Assembly: GCA_902651635.1 (NCBI GenBank) | Contig: CACRSC010000096.1 | Location: forward strand, 40,440 to 79,209 | DNA length: 38,770 nucleotides | Reading direction: 5' to 3' | Source: Mastigamoeba balamuthi | Lineage: Eukaryota; Evosea; Mastigamoebida; Mastigamoebidae | Shown: in pieces, positions 11,060-20,629 of the stretch | Numbering within the stretch: position 1 is the first letter of the stretch | Layout: each line of letters starts with the position of its first letter | The notes under the pieces: model-generated | Database searches by the model: none | Seen by the model: the letters and a program-made list of their open reading frames with translations, nothing else | Told to the model about the DNA's origin: nothing | Translations under genes and position numbers: made by a program

Positions 11060-11742
11060 GAGAGAGAGAGACACTGTGACACCTTGCTGGGAAGAAGCAG
11101 TCCCATGATCACAGGAAGACCTTGACACAGGCGGCAATGGGGGCGTGGCACTTGAACACTTGACGAGCCAGGTCCATGCATGCCGTGCAGCACACCAGGT
11201 CGATGCACGGACCAAGCAGCACTGCGCGTGATGACTCCATGCACAGTAGCACACAGACACTTTGTATCACGTTTGGGGAGCGTGCTTGTGTGGCACAGCC
11301 TCAGAGCAGCAAGTCCAGCCAGTTGGGTCCCCTGGAAGTTCCCCGTGAACACAAAGAGCTCGTTTGCCAACCACGAAACGCATGTGATCTGTAAAGAGAA
11401 AGAGAGAGCAAGGTGGATCAGATAAGACGTGATCTACCCCTCTCTGCAGATCCCGTTCCCCACGAACCCCACCAACAGGCACGAGCTGCGACGAGAGGAG
11501 TCGTGGACATTCTGATGGTGGACTCCAACTCTGAATGCCCGAAAATCATGTCCTTCCCAGTGCCTTCTTGCAAGATGCTGAAGGGGCAAGCACCTGCAGG
11601 ACCCCTCAAATGGGGAACGAGTGGCCAGCCAGTGAATGAGAGAGTTGAAGAGCTCCATTTTCCCATCAGAAAACCAGCTGAAGATCTGGGACTGAATGGA
11701 GGTAAGGCACATGATCTTCCCAGTCTGCCCTCCCCATGAGTG
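11060..11742. other. Unit B-specific insertion
   Basis: Unit A joins directly across this point. The segment begins with an AG-repeat run (about 11058-11072) and ends near the CCCCATGAGTGGAG sequence at about 11733. It has a 108-codon plus-strand frame (11413-11739) and minus-strand frames with a Trp/Cys-rich character (11370-10960 and 11260-10805). No terminal repeats are clear and no family is recognised. Confidence 0.4.
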
Positions 11743-12069
11743 GAGATTGTGTATCTCCTACACCCACATTCCTTCCTCTTTATGGCCAGGCCTGAGAAGA
11801 GGTTGAAACCAGCATCTATCTGGCCCTTGAGGTCAAATACAACATGGCTGAATGTTAGTAGTCTACTGGACATCATTGGGAACTTATAAAAGGCACTGGA
11901 AAAAGCAGTTTTGTGGGCGAAAAGTTGCACCCAGAAGGAAGTAGTAGTTCCCAGTGAGGGATATACATTTGCTCTCATTCATGATGATTGCCACTTATTG
12001 AAAAAGTCGCAAATGAGGGGTGAGCCCAAAAAAATCTGGTGCATTGAGCCGTGTTTCTTTTCGTTTTAG

Positions 12070-12832
12070 GCTTAAAGAGCCTTTTTTTCCCTTAAAGGGT
12101 CTTGTTGTGGATCGCAAAAGCAAGGCGGATCAGGTGGTCATGCTGCGACTCGGTCTCCTTCCACGGGCCAGCCAGCGATTTCCACTTGCCCTTGATCTTC
12201 CCATACAGACTCTTAATGCACGCGTACACATCGGTGATGACACTGTTGACGTGGTGCTTCTTTGCTGGCAAACCCACCGGATTGACATCACCTCATTGCT
12301 TGTGGGGGTTCACAAATGTGAACCAGACAGTGGGCCTCTGGAGGTTGTCGTGGCCTCATGAGAAGTGGTTGTCCGAGACGACCTCGTCATGCCCAAACTT
12401 TTCTAGAAGGCGAGAGAAGTTCCTGATCCAATGCCCGTCATAGAGCTTGGGCATGTATGGGCCACAGAGCGTGTGAACACAGGTGTGCGCATCCATGATG
12501 GTGAAGTAATTGACGTCACAGCCATTCAGCTTGAAGCTTCAGTTGTCACCCTTCCGCACGCCCCTCTTTGGAGGTGTTCTATTTTTAGAACACGGGAGAA
12601 AAGCAGTGGAAAAAGGGTCAGTGCTGCACATCCGTGACTTGCCCTGGATCTCAAACTCAGTCGAGTCGAGCCATGCAGTGACGTTCTGCAATGGTACAAG
12701 GAACTCGCTGTCATACACAGCCCGGACACGGTACCTGTACCCCTTCAGCTTGATGTGGCAACCAGCTCATATCACAGAAGACTGCCAGATGACCTTCGGG
12801 TTGTGGCAGAAGGACTTGCTGTTGAGAGACAG
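12070..12832 (-). pseudogene. DDE transposase pseudogene, copy B
   Basis: This corresponds to 5880-6640 of copy A. On the minus strand it reads TAWLDSTEFEIQGKSR (about 12680-12635), NYFTIMDAHTCVHTLCGPYM (about 12525-12465), VSDNHFS (about 12380-12360), FTFVNPHK and KHHVNSVITDVYACIKSLYG (about 12265-12200), then GKIKGKWKSLAGPW. Asp-Asp spacing and the closing GKIKGKW segment resemble DDE_Tnp_4-type transposases. TGA stops after DNHFS and after NPHKQ are shared with copy A. The N-terminal part present in A (beyond 6640) is missing here. Confidence 0.5.
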
Positions 12833-13788
12833 AGAATTTCCCGGTCTTGATAATTGAAGTCAGCTAGTAGAACTGGGAACTTCGATGGCTTAATATCAGT
12901 TATCTATTTAGAAGAGGCCCACTCTGTGATATCAGAAATATGATCATGCTCTTCTTTCTCTGTGCATGCAACACAGGGGGAAAAGCCTCGAGATGAACAA
13001 TTTCTTCACCTGAATTTAGCAGAAACACTTATCAAACACACTCATTTTTGATATACCTCAGTTATCTATTGCCCAATGTGGTCTGGCTTCTCTCTTATCT
13101 GACGAATGGCTGGGCTATTCCCTTAGTACTTCTTCGATTTCTCATCCATGCAAACACTAATTCCTATAGAGAATGAAGCTCTCCAGTTTACCACTGAGAG
13201 ATGTCTCTGCCCATTCTGTTTCTGTGCATAAAAAGTACTATTGAGTCCTTATATGTGCATGAGGGTTTGTAGCAGTAAGTGTGAAGCTCTTTTCAGTACT
13301 GAAACTTCATAACTTCCTTACTTCTGTAGATAATCATCACACTGTTTGTACCACATTTCGTGAAGATTGTTCTTCAGTTTCTTGAACTCAGCAGTAAGGC
13401 GAGTTGTGCCATCATCCTCCAGAGATCTGTTACAATGGAATTACAGATAGATCCAGCTTTTCCAGAATTTAATGACAGTGTACGGGTCACACTGAGAATG
13501 TACTATGTTTGGTTTCCATCAAGGGGGGTTCAGAAGAGGCGTTTGCACAGAAAACCTATTTGCCACCACGAGAGACTCATACATTAGTATGCACGTGATA
13601 AGGACAAAGATCTGCAGTTGTGATGCATGATAGGGAATGTGATATGTCTGAGCACAACCCGAGTGTCCAGTCTCCAACTCTGTGAGAAAATCAGGTCATC
13701 ATTGTCTAACTCCTCCCAGTCCTCACGAGTGAGCACTATTGCTGCTATTTTATGCTTAACATGAGAGGCCCTGAGCTCGGCTACACTG
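12833..13788. other. Unit B-specific AT-rich segment, no gene recognised
   Basis: This replaces the A-specific segment 6641-8398. It is AT-rich and includes a 75-codon plus-strand frame (13360-13587) with no recognisable content. Confidence 0.3.
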
Positions 13789-13989
13789 TTGTACAGTCTG
13801 GAAATCTACCAGGGTCATCCACAGTGGTCTGTACACATGACAATAGAAAGTGATAAGGGGGGGATATTAAAGGGGGATATTAAGATCACAGGAATGAGAA
13901 ACGACTGGATGACAGCCGGGGTGGTCGTCCCCACAATGGATGCCAGTAAAATTCACAATCTTCACACAATCGGAGACTTCTTTGAGTGA
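13789..13989 (+). CDS. Short ORF, 66 aa, unknown (intact in B, broken in A)
   Basis: The frame begins MYSLEIYQGHPQWSVH and ends TMDASKIHNLHTIGDFFE. The residue make-up is more protein-like than most short frames here. In unit A the same sequence has a different G-run length, which shifts the frame, and the MITE is inserted in its 3' part. It may be the end of an otherwise lost gene or chance. Confidence 0.25.
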   Translation: MYSLEIYQGHPQWSVHMTIESDKGGILKGDIKITGMRNDWMTAGVVVPTMDASKIHNLHTIGDFFE

Positions 13990-14195
13990 AATACTCACTG
14001 GCCCTGTATTGAGCAGAAAAAATTCAGGAACAGAGGATAACGTTGGGTCCAGAGTCATCCCACCCAAAGTCAACAGATCAATAGATCAATAGTGCGAGCA
14101 AGAACTGTTTCTTTGAAATTTGCATTGTTGATGGAGCATTTGAGAGACTGGCTGGTGCTCAAAGTCAGTGCGGAAATCTGTGGCCCACTCAATTT

Positions 14196-17100
14196 CTACT
14201 TTGACTGATTGTCAATCAGCAGCTGCAGCTCGAACTCGTCCCTGAGCGCCCTGTTGAAGAACACCAGGTCGGAGACCATTCCAGAGGCTATCCGGTGAGC
14301 TCCGGACAGGCCATAACTGCCTCCAATCTGGTGGGTGCGGCGGTGCATGTTCACCAGCAGCTCAGGAACCTCGGCGTGTGCGAGCTCGTGGCCGTCGATG
14401 AAGAGGGAGGCGACGTGCTTGCGGAGGATGACGGCGACGTGGTACCACCGGCCGCCCTTAAGCACTGCTCCGTGTGCCTTGCCGCCCAGCGTGACGGCCG
14501 TAGTCGGCCCCCGAAGGGTAACGGACACCTCGCCCCTCTCCGCGTCAATGCCGGAGGTCCAGACGAGGTACGACGCGCTCTCTGCACCCGCGGTGCTGTT
14601 GGAGCGGTCCCCCACGACGGGGCCGGGTGTGCCCCACGAGTCGATCTTGAGCCACGTGGCCAGGGTCCAGTCCTCGCCCCAGACGGGGAGCGGGTCGATC
14701 TCTGCAGACGTCGACGTGCCCAGCCTCACTCCCGCCCCAGCCGCGTTCCGGCTGTACGTGTCGTCCACGCCCATCACGCGCCGATTCCTGACGCCCCAGT
14801 TGGTCGCGTTCACGTGCAGCTGGGGCATCGCTTTCCCGTAGAACCACATGCCCCCGATCTCCTCGCCGAACACGGCACGCCCGCTCACCGTGGCCCCGCC
14901 GATGCTATGGGTCGCCAGCGCTGAATGGCGGACCGGCTCTGTCGCGTTGCCCTCCGCGACCTTGGCGCCATCGAGGTACGCAGCAATGATGCCGGACTCG
15001 AGGTCGAACACGAGGCCCAGCGAGTACAAGTTCCCCAGGTACACCGGCACATCGGTCGTGACCCCGAGCTGCATCCACTGATCCCCCTGCCCGCGCAGTT
15101 TGACGAAGAGGTGCCCCCAGTCATCCAGCTCGTCCCAGTGGTCGGCTTTCGGGGCGACGCCGATGAGGTACGTCCCGTCTCCGCCCTCGACGTCGGTCAC
15201 GATGGGGTGCACGGAGCTGCTGCTCCACCTGTCGAACCTGAACCACAGCCCCATCGACCAGCTCTCCCGCCACACGGGGAGCGGCTCGATGGCGATGGAT
15301 GCGTTCGACATCCGACACCCGCGCGACGTGCCTGGAACATGATCAGAGTGCAGTGAGTGCCATTGTAGTGAGGTGACAGGGACGCACGACCAATGCTTCC
15401 TTGGGTGCCGATGCGGGGCTGGAACCACGAGTTGACTGCACCGGAGCCGGACCTGAGGTCCCAGTACTTGCAGAACGTGGCGCCCGTTGCGCAAGACTGC
15501 TTCTCTTCCTTGCCGACGAAGCCGACGGTGAACGAGACCTGAGTTGCAAAGCGCGAGCTCGGGTCGATCCAGAACGTCGCCCCGTTGATGGACCACCTCT
15601 TCGGCTTGAGAGAGAGGCTGCCCGTGATCACGTCCTTGGAGGCCCCGCCGCTCCCGATGGTGCCTGTGGCGCTGCCGTCGGAGAAGTCCATGGCGACTGT
15701 CAGGAAGGTTGTTCTTGAGGAACTGGACCGTGGCCGAGCTGATCGACCGCCCGCCGGCCCTGGCGACGTCGAACGTGCGCCAGGGCCGCGCCCCGGTGTC
15801 GGGGCCGAAGCCACTCCCTCTTCCCCCGACCACCGCCAGCCGCATGGCCTCGATGTTGGTGCCGGAGGCCGCCTCCCTGACGGAGAGTGTGTCAACATTT
15901 CCTGGCTCTCCCACAGCCCTCTCCGAAGGCTGGGGCGACGGGCATTTCCCGTTCCAGGACTTGAGGGTGTGCTCGCTGAATGGGCCGACAGTGAAGGCCG
16001 AGAAAGACGAGTCGAGTTGTGCAGGCCTTGGCGCTTCCGCCATGTAGTCTCGGAGGTGCAGCGACGCGGCAACCAGAGTCTGGATGCCGGTGGCGACAGC
16101 GCTGGTGTGCAGAGCCTCGCACATCGTGTTCACGAGGGGGTGGCAATTCCTCTGCCACCAGTCCGGTTTTGTGTCTGGGTGTCCCATCTCGAGATACACG
16201 CTGGGCTTGTCCTTGTCCATGTTGTCCTTGGCCTCACCGTCCATATGGTACTGGATGAAGTAGGGGTGCTGCCGCTTATACTCGGAATACTTGCACGTGA
16301 TGAACCCGCGGCGCCAAGCCTTCCAATCGTCGAAAGCGGTGTGGATGAGGTTGAAGTACTCATCGTAGAGGTCGGAGAACATGCTGTAGCAGGCCTGCTG
16401 GTTCATGGTGGGGTCGGGATGGTCGTGGCACCAGATGGCGTACTGGGCCAGGTGAAGGTGCGCCGTGGCGACGATGTGCGGAAGGATGTGCGCCTTGTGG
16501 ATGGACACCTTGTACTTGTCCAAGATACGCCTTGTGCCCATAATGGTGTTGCCCAGACCGACTGTGGAGAGGCTCTGCAGACGAATCATGTTCAGATTCT
16601 CCTTGAGGGAGTTGATTTCGGCCTGGCGGTCGCGGATCTCCTGCTCGATGAACTGGTGATCGACATACATGGCAACCTGGTCCTTGATTTGGGACCATGC
16701 GTCCGGCTTGAGAGAGGGCCACAGCGCTGGCACGAGGAGGTTGAGGACTGGAGTGATGACTCCGATGAACGGACCCGCCACCGGGATCATCGACCCAATT
16801 GCGCCGGCGGTGTAGATCAGGGTGCTGATCGCGTCGTACGTGTCCGGACCGTCCCCCAGCACAATGCACTGTGCCTGCTTGCCGTCTGCCCCGACCCAGA
16901 TCGCGTTGCAGCGGCCGCACCGGTCAATTGTGCACACCGCTTGGCGGTCGCCCGGGCAGCTCGAGTTGGCGCACACGTCGGGACAGTCCCTGCGGGCCAC
17001 ATCCGGCGCGCAGGGGAGGACCGCGGTGCACCGCGCCGGCGTGCCGTCGCGCCTCACCCAGCGGGCCCTGCAGCCCCCGCAGTTGTCGACCACGCACGCC

Positions 17101-17381
17101 GCATCCTCGTCGCCCAGGCACGTCGTCTGCTCGCACGTCGCCTTGCTGCACCGCGTCCAGGGGCGATCTCCCGGGCAAGAGAAGCAGTCCTCCACGACGT
17201 TGGTGTCGGGGTACACCCACACGTGTGCGCCGGCCATCCGTTTGCCGTCCTCTCCCACGTTGCAGGAGAGGTCCCGGCAGACCGCGCCAGGCGCGCCGGG
17301 GCACGTCTTGTTCCAGCATCCGGAGCGCACCGTGGGATCGCCGACCGCACACGTCGGGCAATCGTCCGGGCAGAAGCTCAG
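14196..17381 (-). CDS. Cys-rich / delta-endotoxin N-like / double LamG protein
   Basis: A long minus-strand gene, probably for a secreted or surface protein. The first visible exon starts at about 17381, after an acceptor-like AG; the exon with the start and any signal peptide was not identified. Order: two to three Cys-rich repeats (about 17350-16870, pattern C-P-G-D-x2-A-V-C-x-I/V-D-x-C-G-x-C-x-A-x-W-V); a helical region (about 16830-16040) resembling delta-endotoxin domain I, with a hydrophobic GSMIPVAGPFIGVI hairpin, LWPSLKPDAW, and ILPHIVATAHLHLAQYAIW corresponding to the conserved AANLHL helix; a beta-rich region (about 15960-15340); two LamG/concanavalin-like domains (about 15320-14830 and 14790-14205); stop TAG at 14196-14198. 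The frame shifts at about 15705-15712 and shifts back at about 15325-15345, so this copy is either damaged or mis-sequenced. Endotoxin-like domains are known in Dictyostelium; pore formation here is unproven. Confidence 0.75.
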   Translation of the reverse strand: MSFCPDDCPTCAVGDPTVRSGCWNKTCPGAPGAVCRDLSCNVGEDGKRMAGAHVWVYPDTNVVEDCFSCPGDRPWTRCSKATCEQTTCLGDEDAACVVDNCGGCRARWVRRDGTPARCTAVLPCAPDVARRDCPDVCANSSCPGDRQAVCTIDRCGRCNAIWVGADGKQAQCIVLGDGPDTYDAISTLIYTAGAIGSMIPVAGPFIGVITPVLNLLVPALWPSLKPDAWSQIKDQVAMYVDHQFIEQEIRDRQAEINSLKENLNMIRLQSLSTVGLGNTIMGTRRILDKYKVSIHKAHILPHIVATAHLHLAQYAIWCHDHPDPTMNQQACYSMFSDLYDEYFNLIHTAFDDWKAWRRGFITCKYSEYKRQHPYFIQYHMDGEAKDNMDKDKPSVYLEMGHPDTKPDWWQRNCHPLVNTMCEALHTSAVATGIQTLVAASLHLRDYMAEAPRPAQLDSSFSAFTVGPFSEHTLKSWNGKCPSPQPSERAVGEPGNVDTLSVREAASGTNIEAMRLAVVGGRGSGFGPDTGARPWRTFDVARAGGRSISSATVQFLKNNLPDSRHGLLRRQRHRHHRERRGLQGRDHGQPLSQAEEVVHQRGDVLDRPELALCNSGLVHRRLRRQGREAVLRNGRHVLQVLGPQVRLRCSQLVVPAPHRHPRKHWSCVPVTSLQWHSLHSDHVPGTSRGCRMSNASIAIEPLPVWRESWSMGLWFRFDRWSSSSVHPIVTDVEGGDGTYLIGVAPKADHWDELDDWGHLFVKLRGQGDQWMQLGVTTDVPVYLGNLYSLGLVFDLESGIIAAYLDGAKVAEGNATEPVRHSALATHSIGGATVSGRAVFGEEIGGMWFYGKAMPQLHVNATNWGVRNRRVMGVDDTYSRNAAGAGVRLGTSTSAEIDPLPVWGEDWTLATWLKIDSWGTPGPVVGDRSNSTAGAESASYLVWTSGIDAERGEVSVTLRGPTTAVTLGGKAHGAVLKGGRWYHVAVILRKHVASLFIDGHELAHAEVPELLVNMHRRTHQIGGSYGLSGAHRIASGMVSDLVFFNRALRDEFELQLLIDNQSK
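15325..15712 (-). other. Segment between two compensating frameshifts
   Basis: In this part of the LamG gene the protein-like reading is in a different frame from both sides. In the shifted frame it is beta-rich (DGSATGTIGSGGASKDVITG, then RWSINGATFWIDPSSRFATQ), perhaps a lectin-like (jacalin-type) domain, while the flanking frame reads as Arg/His-rich nonsense here. No GT-AG introns were seen at either edge. Confidence 0.7.
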
Positions 17382-17845
17382 CTCTGCATCCGCTCAGGAA
17401 AAGAGAGCCACCTGCGGGGGGAAGACAAGTAAGGAAAAGGTGCACCGAGGAATACGCGGTGTGGTTTGTGCTGAAACAGTTGGAATGAGGAAAGACGTTC
17501 TCTCTCTGTTGCGCCCGGTGATGGCCCCTGTCTTAATCGCGGCAACAGGCCGGAGAGGCGAGAGGTGGTGTGCGCACAATGAAAGCAAATTGAAGAACGC
17601 TCAAGTCGCGGGTCATGAGCGAGTTGTTGCCTTTGTTCTTTCTTTGTCCTGGCTGTGGTGTGGACACGAGGCGAGGTGTACACACCGTCGGTGCCGCATT
17701 CTTCTCCGGTACACAGAAAGAAGACAGAAATCTCTCTGAACAGGCGTGAAGACCTCGCAGAAAACACGACGAACTGAACCGGGGGCGAATATCTTCACCC
17801 CTGGGATGGATACTCCGGTGAAACAACTCAACCAAGCACCGACCG
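17382..17845. promoter_or_regulatory. Divergent intergenic region with likely LamG 5' exon
   Basis: This lies between two genes transcribed away from each other. The missing first exon and signal sequence of the minus-strand gene must lie here or be lost; two acceptor-like CAG sites on the minus strand (about 17382 and 17423) follow pyrimidine-rich stretches. Promoter elements for both genes probably also lie here, but I could not name any. Confidence 0.4.
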
Positions 17846-20456
17846 ATGGAGACGGACTACCTCAAGGTTGCTGACCAAGACCAGGGCCAGAGCCGAAACG
17901 CACCGTGGAGTCGATCCCGCCGCCGCCGCTGGCTCGTTGCCTCCGCCATTGCGGCGATTGTGCTCGGTTGGTCCTCTCCGTTTTCTTCCCCTCCTTTGTT
18001 CTCTGGCACAGACCTCACTCCTTTTACAGCCTCTTACGCGGCCTCTGGTGTGATCGGGTGGAAGATTGGAAAGCGCAACGCCGGCACCTCCGTCGCGCCT
18101 CCGTCTCCTGAACGCCCGCCACAGCTTCCGCGCAATTACAGCGCCAGTAAGACGCCGGACTCAAAATGCGCACCACCCATTTGCGAACACTCAACTGCGT
18201 TGCCCGGGTGGCACTACCGCCCGCACAGGGATCTTGACAGAAATATTCCAGAGCAACGGCACACACAGTGCCAAAGAGCGCATCGTCAACCGCTTCCAGG
18301 ATGACCTCACCATCCTGTACAGCGACCAGGAGGGTGAGCGCACTGTCCCCAAGTCCACACCATCGCTCACCTCGGCACCTCCCCACCCCCGCACCGACAC
18401 ATGCGTGCTGTTTTCTGCAGTTGGCTCAACGGCGAGAATCATCTTTGGGCTGACCCGCAGCAACAAATCGGCCGACGCCGACATCAGGGGGTTCGCCACT
18501 GTCGTCCATCCATTCTTCGATCGAAGTGTATGCCACGTTCTGCCTTACGCCTCCTCGTACATCATCGGAAATGCTGTTCGCCACTCGTGACATCCCTTTC
18601 ACCCTCTGCCTCGAATGCACACACTCATCGATTGCACGGACCGGACACACTTTCACACACACACACAGGACCTGTCCATGACAATCAGTCCGTTGTGTCG
18701 GAAGATGGACCCAAATGAGTGTGACGGCAACCAGCCTCATCGGACATGCGACACATGGTCCTATACCTCCACGATCAATTGGGATCGAGTGAGCACTGGA
18801 TCCTCTTTTCCTTCCTTCCCCCCCCCTTTGGCTGGTCTCATCCCTCGGGCCATTTGATTTGTTTGCACAGCTCGGACTGATTGGAAGCGGCAGTCAAAGC
18901 TGGCAACTGTTGTATGGCTCAAGTTCGTGCACTGTCCTGCATCTCTCTCTCACACCAGACAATGTGCAGATATCCCGGCTTACTTCACCTGGGCGATGAT
19001 GGATCTGTGGGTCACATCCCGGAGGTTTGAAAACGTGATTTTGCGGAAAACCTTCAACTTGAGCACGGAGCCAGACATGTCTGCTTTGACTGTGCCAGCG
19101 GGCCAGGCACGCTGCCGCTTGTCATTCACCACCCCGACTCACAATGGCCATCTTTGCCGAAGCAGACCTGCACGAACTTCTCGTGGGTTGGGATGTCAGA
19201 GACAGCCCCTCAAGCACGTGCGAGCTGGTCATCAAGTGTCCAAGGATCGAGGACCAGCAGCGCGACGCCAAAGGAGACTGACACAACGAAGCTGGGAGTG
19301 CCAGAGGGCCTCGCCGGGCAGACCGTCAACCATGGGCCAGAGATTTTTGATGTGATCTCACGCCACAAGGGCTGGAAGGCCGGACCCAACAGCTTCTTTG
19401 AAGGGAAGACGTTCCGTGCGTGCTTCTCTTCTCATTGGCTCCTCTCTCAAAACAAATGTCACAGAAACATATTCACCGTTGTCACACAGGTGAGGTGTCC
19501 GAGATGCTGCAAAGCCCGAGAAGAACTGGGTTTGCAAGGAAGAGCTCCGCACGCATTTCCAACGGCAAGCCTGGCCAGATCGCCAAGGAATTCGACGCAA
19601 GGAAGGCGTGGCCGACCTGTGCAACCATTGGCGCAATTCGCAACCAGGGCAAATGCGGAGCATGCTGGGCATTCGGGACGAGCGAGGCCCTCGCGGACCG
19701 GCTGTGCATCGCGAGCGGCGGGCACGCGTTCAACAAGGCCAATGAGACCCTCTCGCCCCAGTGGATGGTGTCGTGCCACAGGGACCAGGGCGGCTGCGAA
19801 GGCGGCCAGATCGACGTGGCGTGGAGCGACCTCCGGAGCCAGGGCGTGGCGACCGAGGCATGCCTGCCATACGCCGCATCTTCTGACGTTCGCTGCCCCA
19901 CCAACTGCACGGACGGGTCAACTCCTGTCATCCACCGTGTTTCCGATGCTGTGCGCATTTCATTTCCTCTCTTCCTGTGTGTCTCCCCTTTGAACGCAAA
20001 TGACTGGGCCATTGCAGTACTCGTGCTACGCGAATGGGGACTGGGCAAGCACGGCTGCAGAGATCCAGTCGGAGATCATGAACAAGGGGCCTGTGGAGGC
20101 AGCGATTGTTGTGTTCAGCGACTTTGCGTACTACAAGAGCGGCGTGTACCAGCTCACCGGGGGCTCCAAGTTCGTGGGCAACCACGCTGTCAAGATCATC
20201 GGGTGGGGCCAGTCCCCCTCCGACGGGACCCCATATTGGTCCGCTTTTTTTTTCTCTCTCTCTCTCTCTCTCGGCCGGGCGTCCCCAGATGCTGGAGAAA
20301 CTAAGCGGGTAACCCCATTGCAGGATCGCAACGAGCTCGTGGGGAACCGACTGGGGAGATGGAGGGACGTTCCTGATCCGCCGTGGTGTGAACGAGGTGG
20401 GAATCGAGGACAGCATTGCCACTGGGACGCCCGTCTGGCCCCCCACTTCTCGTTAA
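17846..20456 (+). CDS. Membrane-anchored cathepsin B-like protease (C1A)
   Basis: Multi-exon gene. Exons that join in frame with GT-AG borders: 17846-17966, 18030-18146, 18229-18333, 18421-18527, 18669-18788, 18871-; then an unresolved part (about 18925-19290); then -19415, 19490-19938, 20018-20238, 20324-20456. Exons 1 and 2 join to give RRRR, a hydrophobic segment of about 23 residues and KIGKR: a type II signal anchor with a long lumenal extension. The propeptide shows DVISRHKGWKAG (about 19350-19390). The mature enzyme starts near KEFDARKAWPTC, with the oxyanion Gln and active Cys in NQGKCGACWAF (Cys codon 19663-19665) and active His in GNHAVKIIGWG (20183-20185). The third catalytic position reads Ser instead of Asn (ATSSWGTDWG, codon 20334-20336). 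A cathepsin B-like occluding loop is short or absent. Entamoeba CP-C proteases share the N-terminal anchor. Whether the anchor exons and protease exons form one gene is inferred. Confidence 0.75.
17967..18029 (+). other. Intron 1 of cathepsin-like gene
   Basis: 63 bases, GTTGGT...TTTTACAG. Its removal brings the two halves of the hydrophobic anchor together; its length is a multiple of three, so the frame stays open across it either way. Confidence 0.6.
18147..18228 (+). other. Intron 2 of cathepsin-like gene
   Basis: 82 bases, GTAAGA...CGCACAG. It switches frame to a reading that stays protein-like through exon 3 (SNGTHSAKERIVNRFQDD). Confidence 0.6.
20239..20323 (+). other. Last intron of cathepsin-like gene, with CT microsatellite
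   Basis: 85 bases, GTCCGC...ATTGCAG, with a T-run and a (CT)n tract at about 20245-20271. Splicing joins TATTG to GATCGCA and restores the conserved Trp-Ile into the last protease motif. Confidence 0.75.
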
Positions 20457-20629
20457 AAGGGTTGCCAGTTGCGAAGAGGATGCTTTCCAGATGATGATTG
20501 CTGCCTAACTTTCATGAGGTGAGAAAGAGATGGCAGAGAACCGTTCAATTTGTTCGATTGTGAATTGAATTTGGTCATCTTGTTTGCCGCATTTTCTGTT
20601 ACGCCGCCAATAATGGCCAAGCCGGGGCA

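Larger units (their letters stand above)
10583..15068. repeat. Segmental duplication, unit B
   Basis: This unit matches unit A in two blocks (10583-12832 and 13802-15068). At its right end it continues into the complete LamG gene. A segment at about 11060-11742 is absent from A. The transposase block differs from A at many sites, mostly transitions, whereas the LamG block is nearly identical. Confidence 0.85.

Noticed and set aside
12340-12380. TGA reassigned to an amino acid, because of shared TGA in the transposase copies
   Set aside because: Several good genes here end with TGA followed by unrelated sequence (25677, 28734, 30110), so TGA works as a stop.
15585-17432. 615-codon plus-strand frame
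   Set aside because: It lies opposite the LamG/endotoxin-like gene. Its translation is Arg/Ala/Gly-rich with no motifs, as expected for the complement of GC-rich coding.
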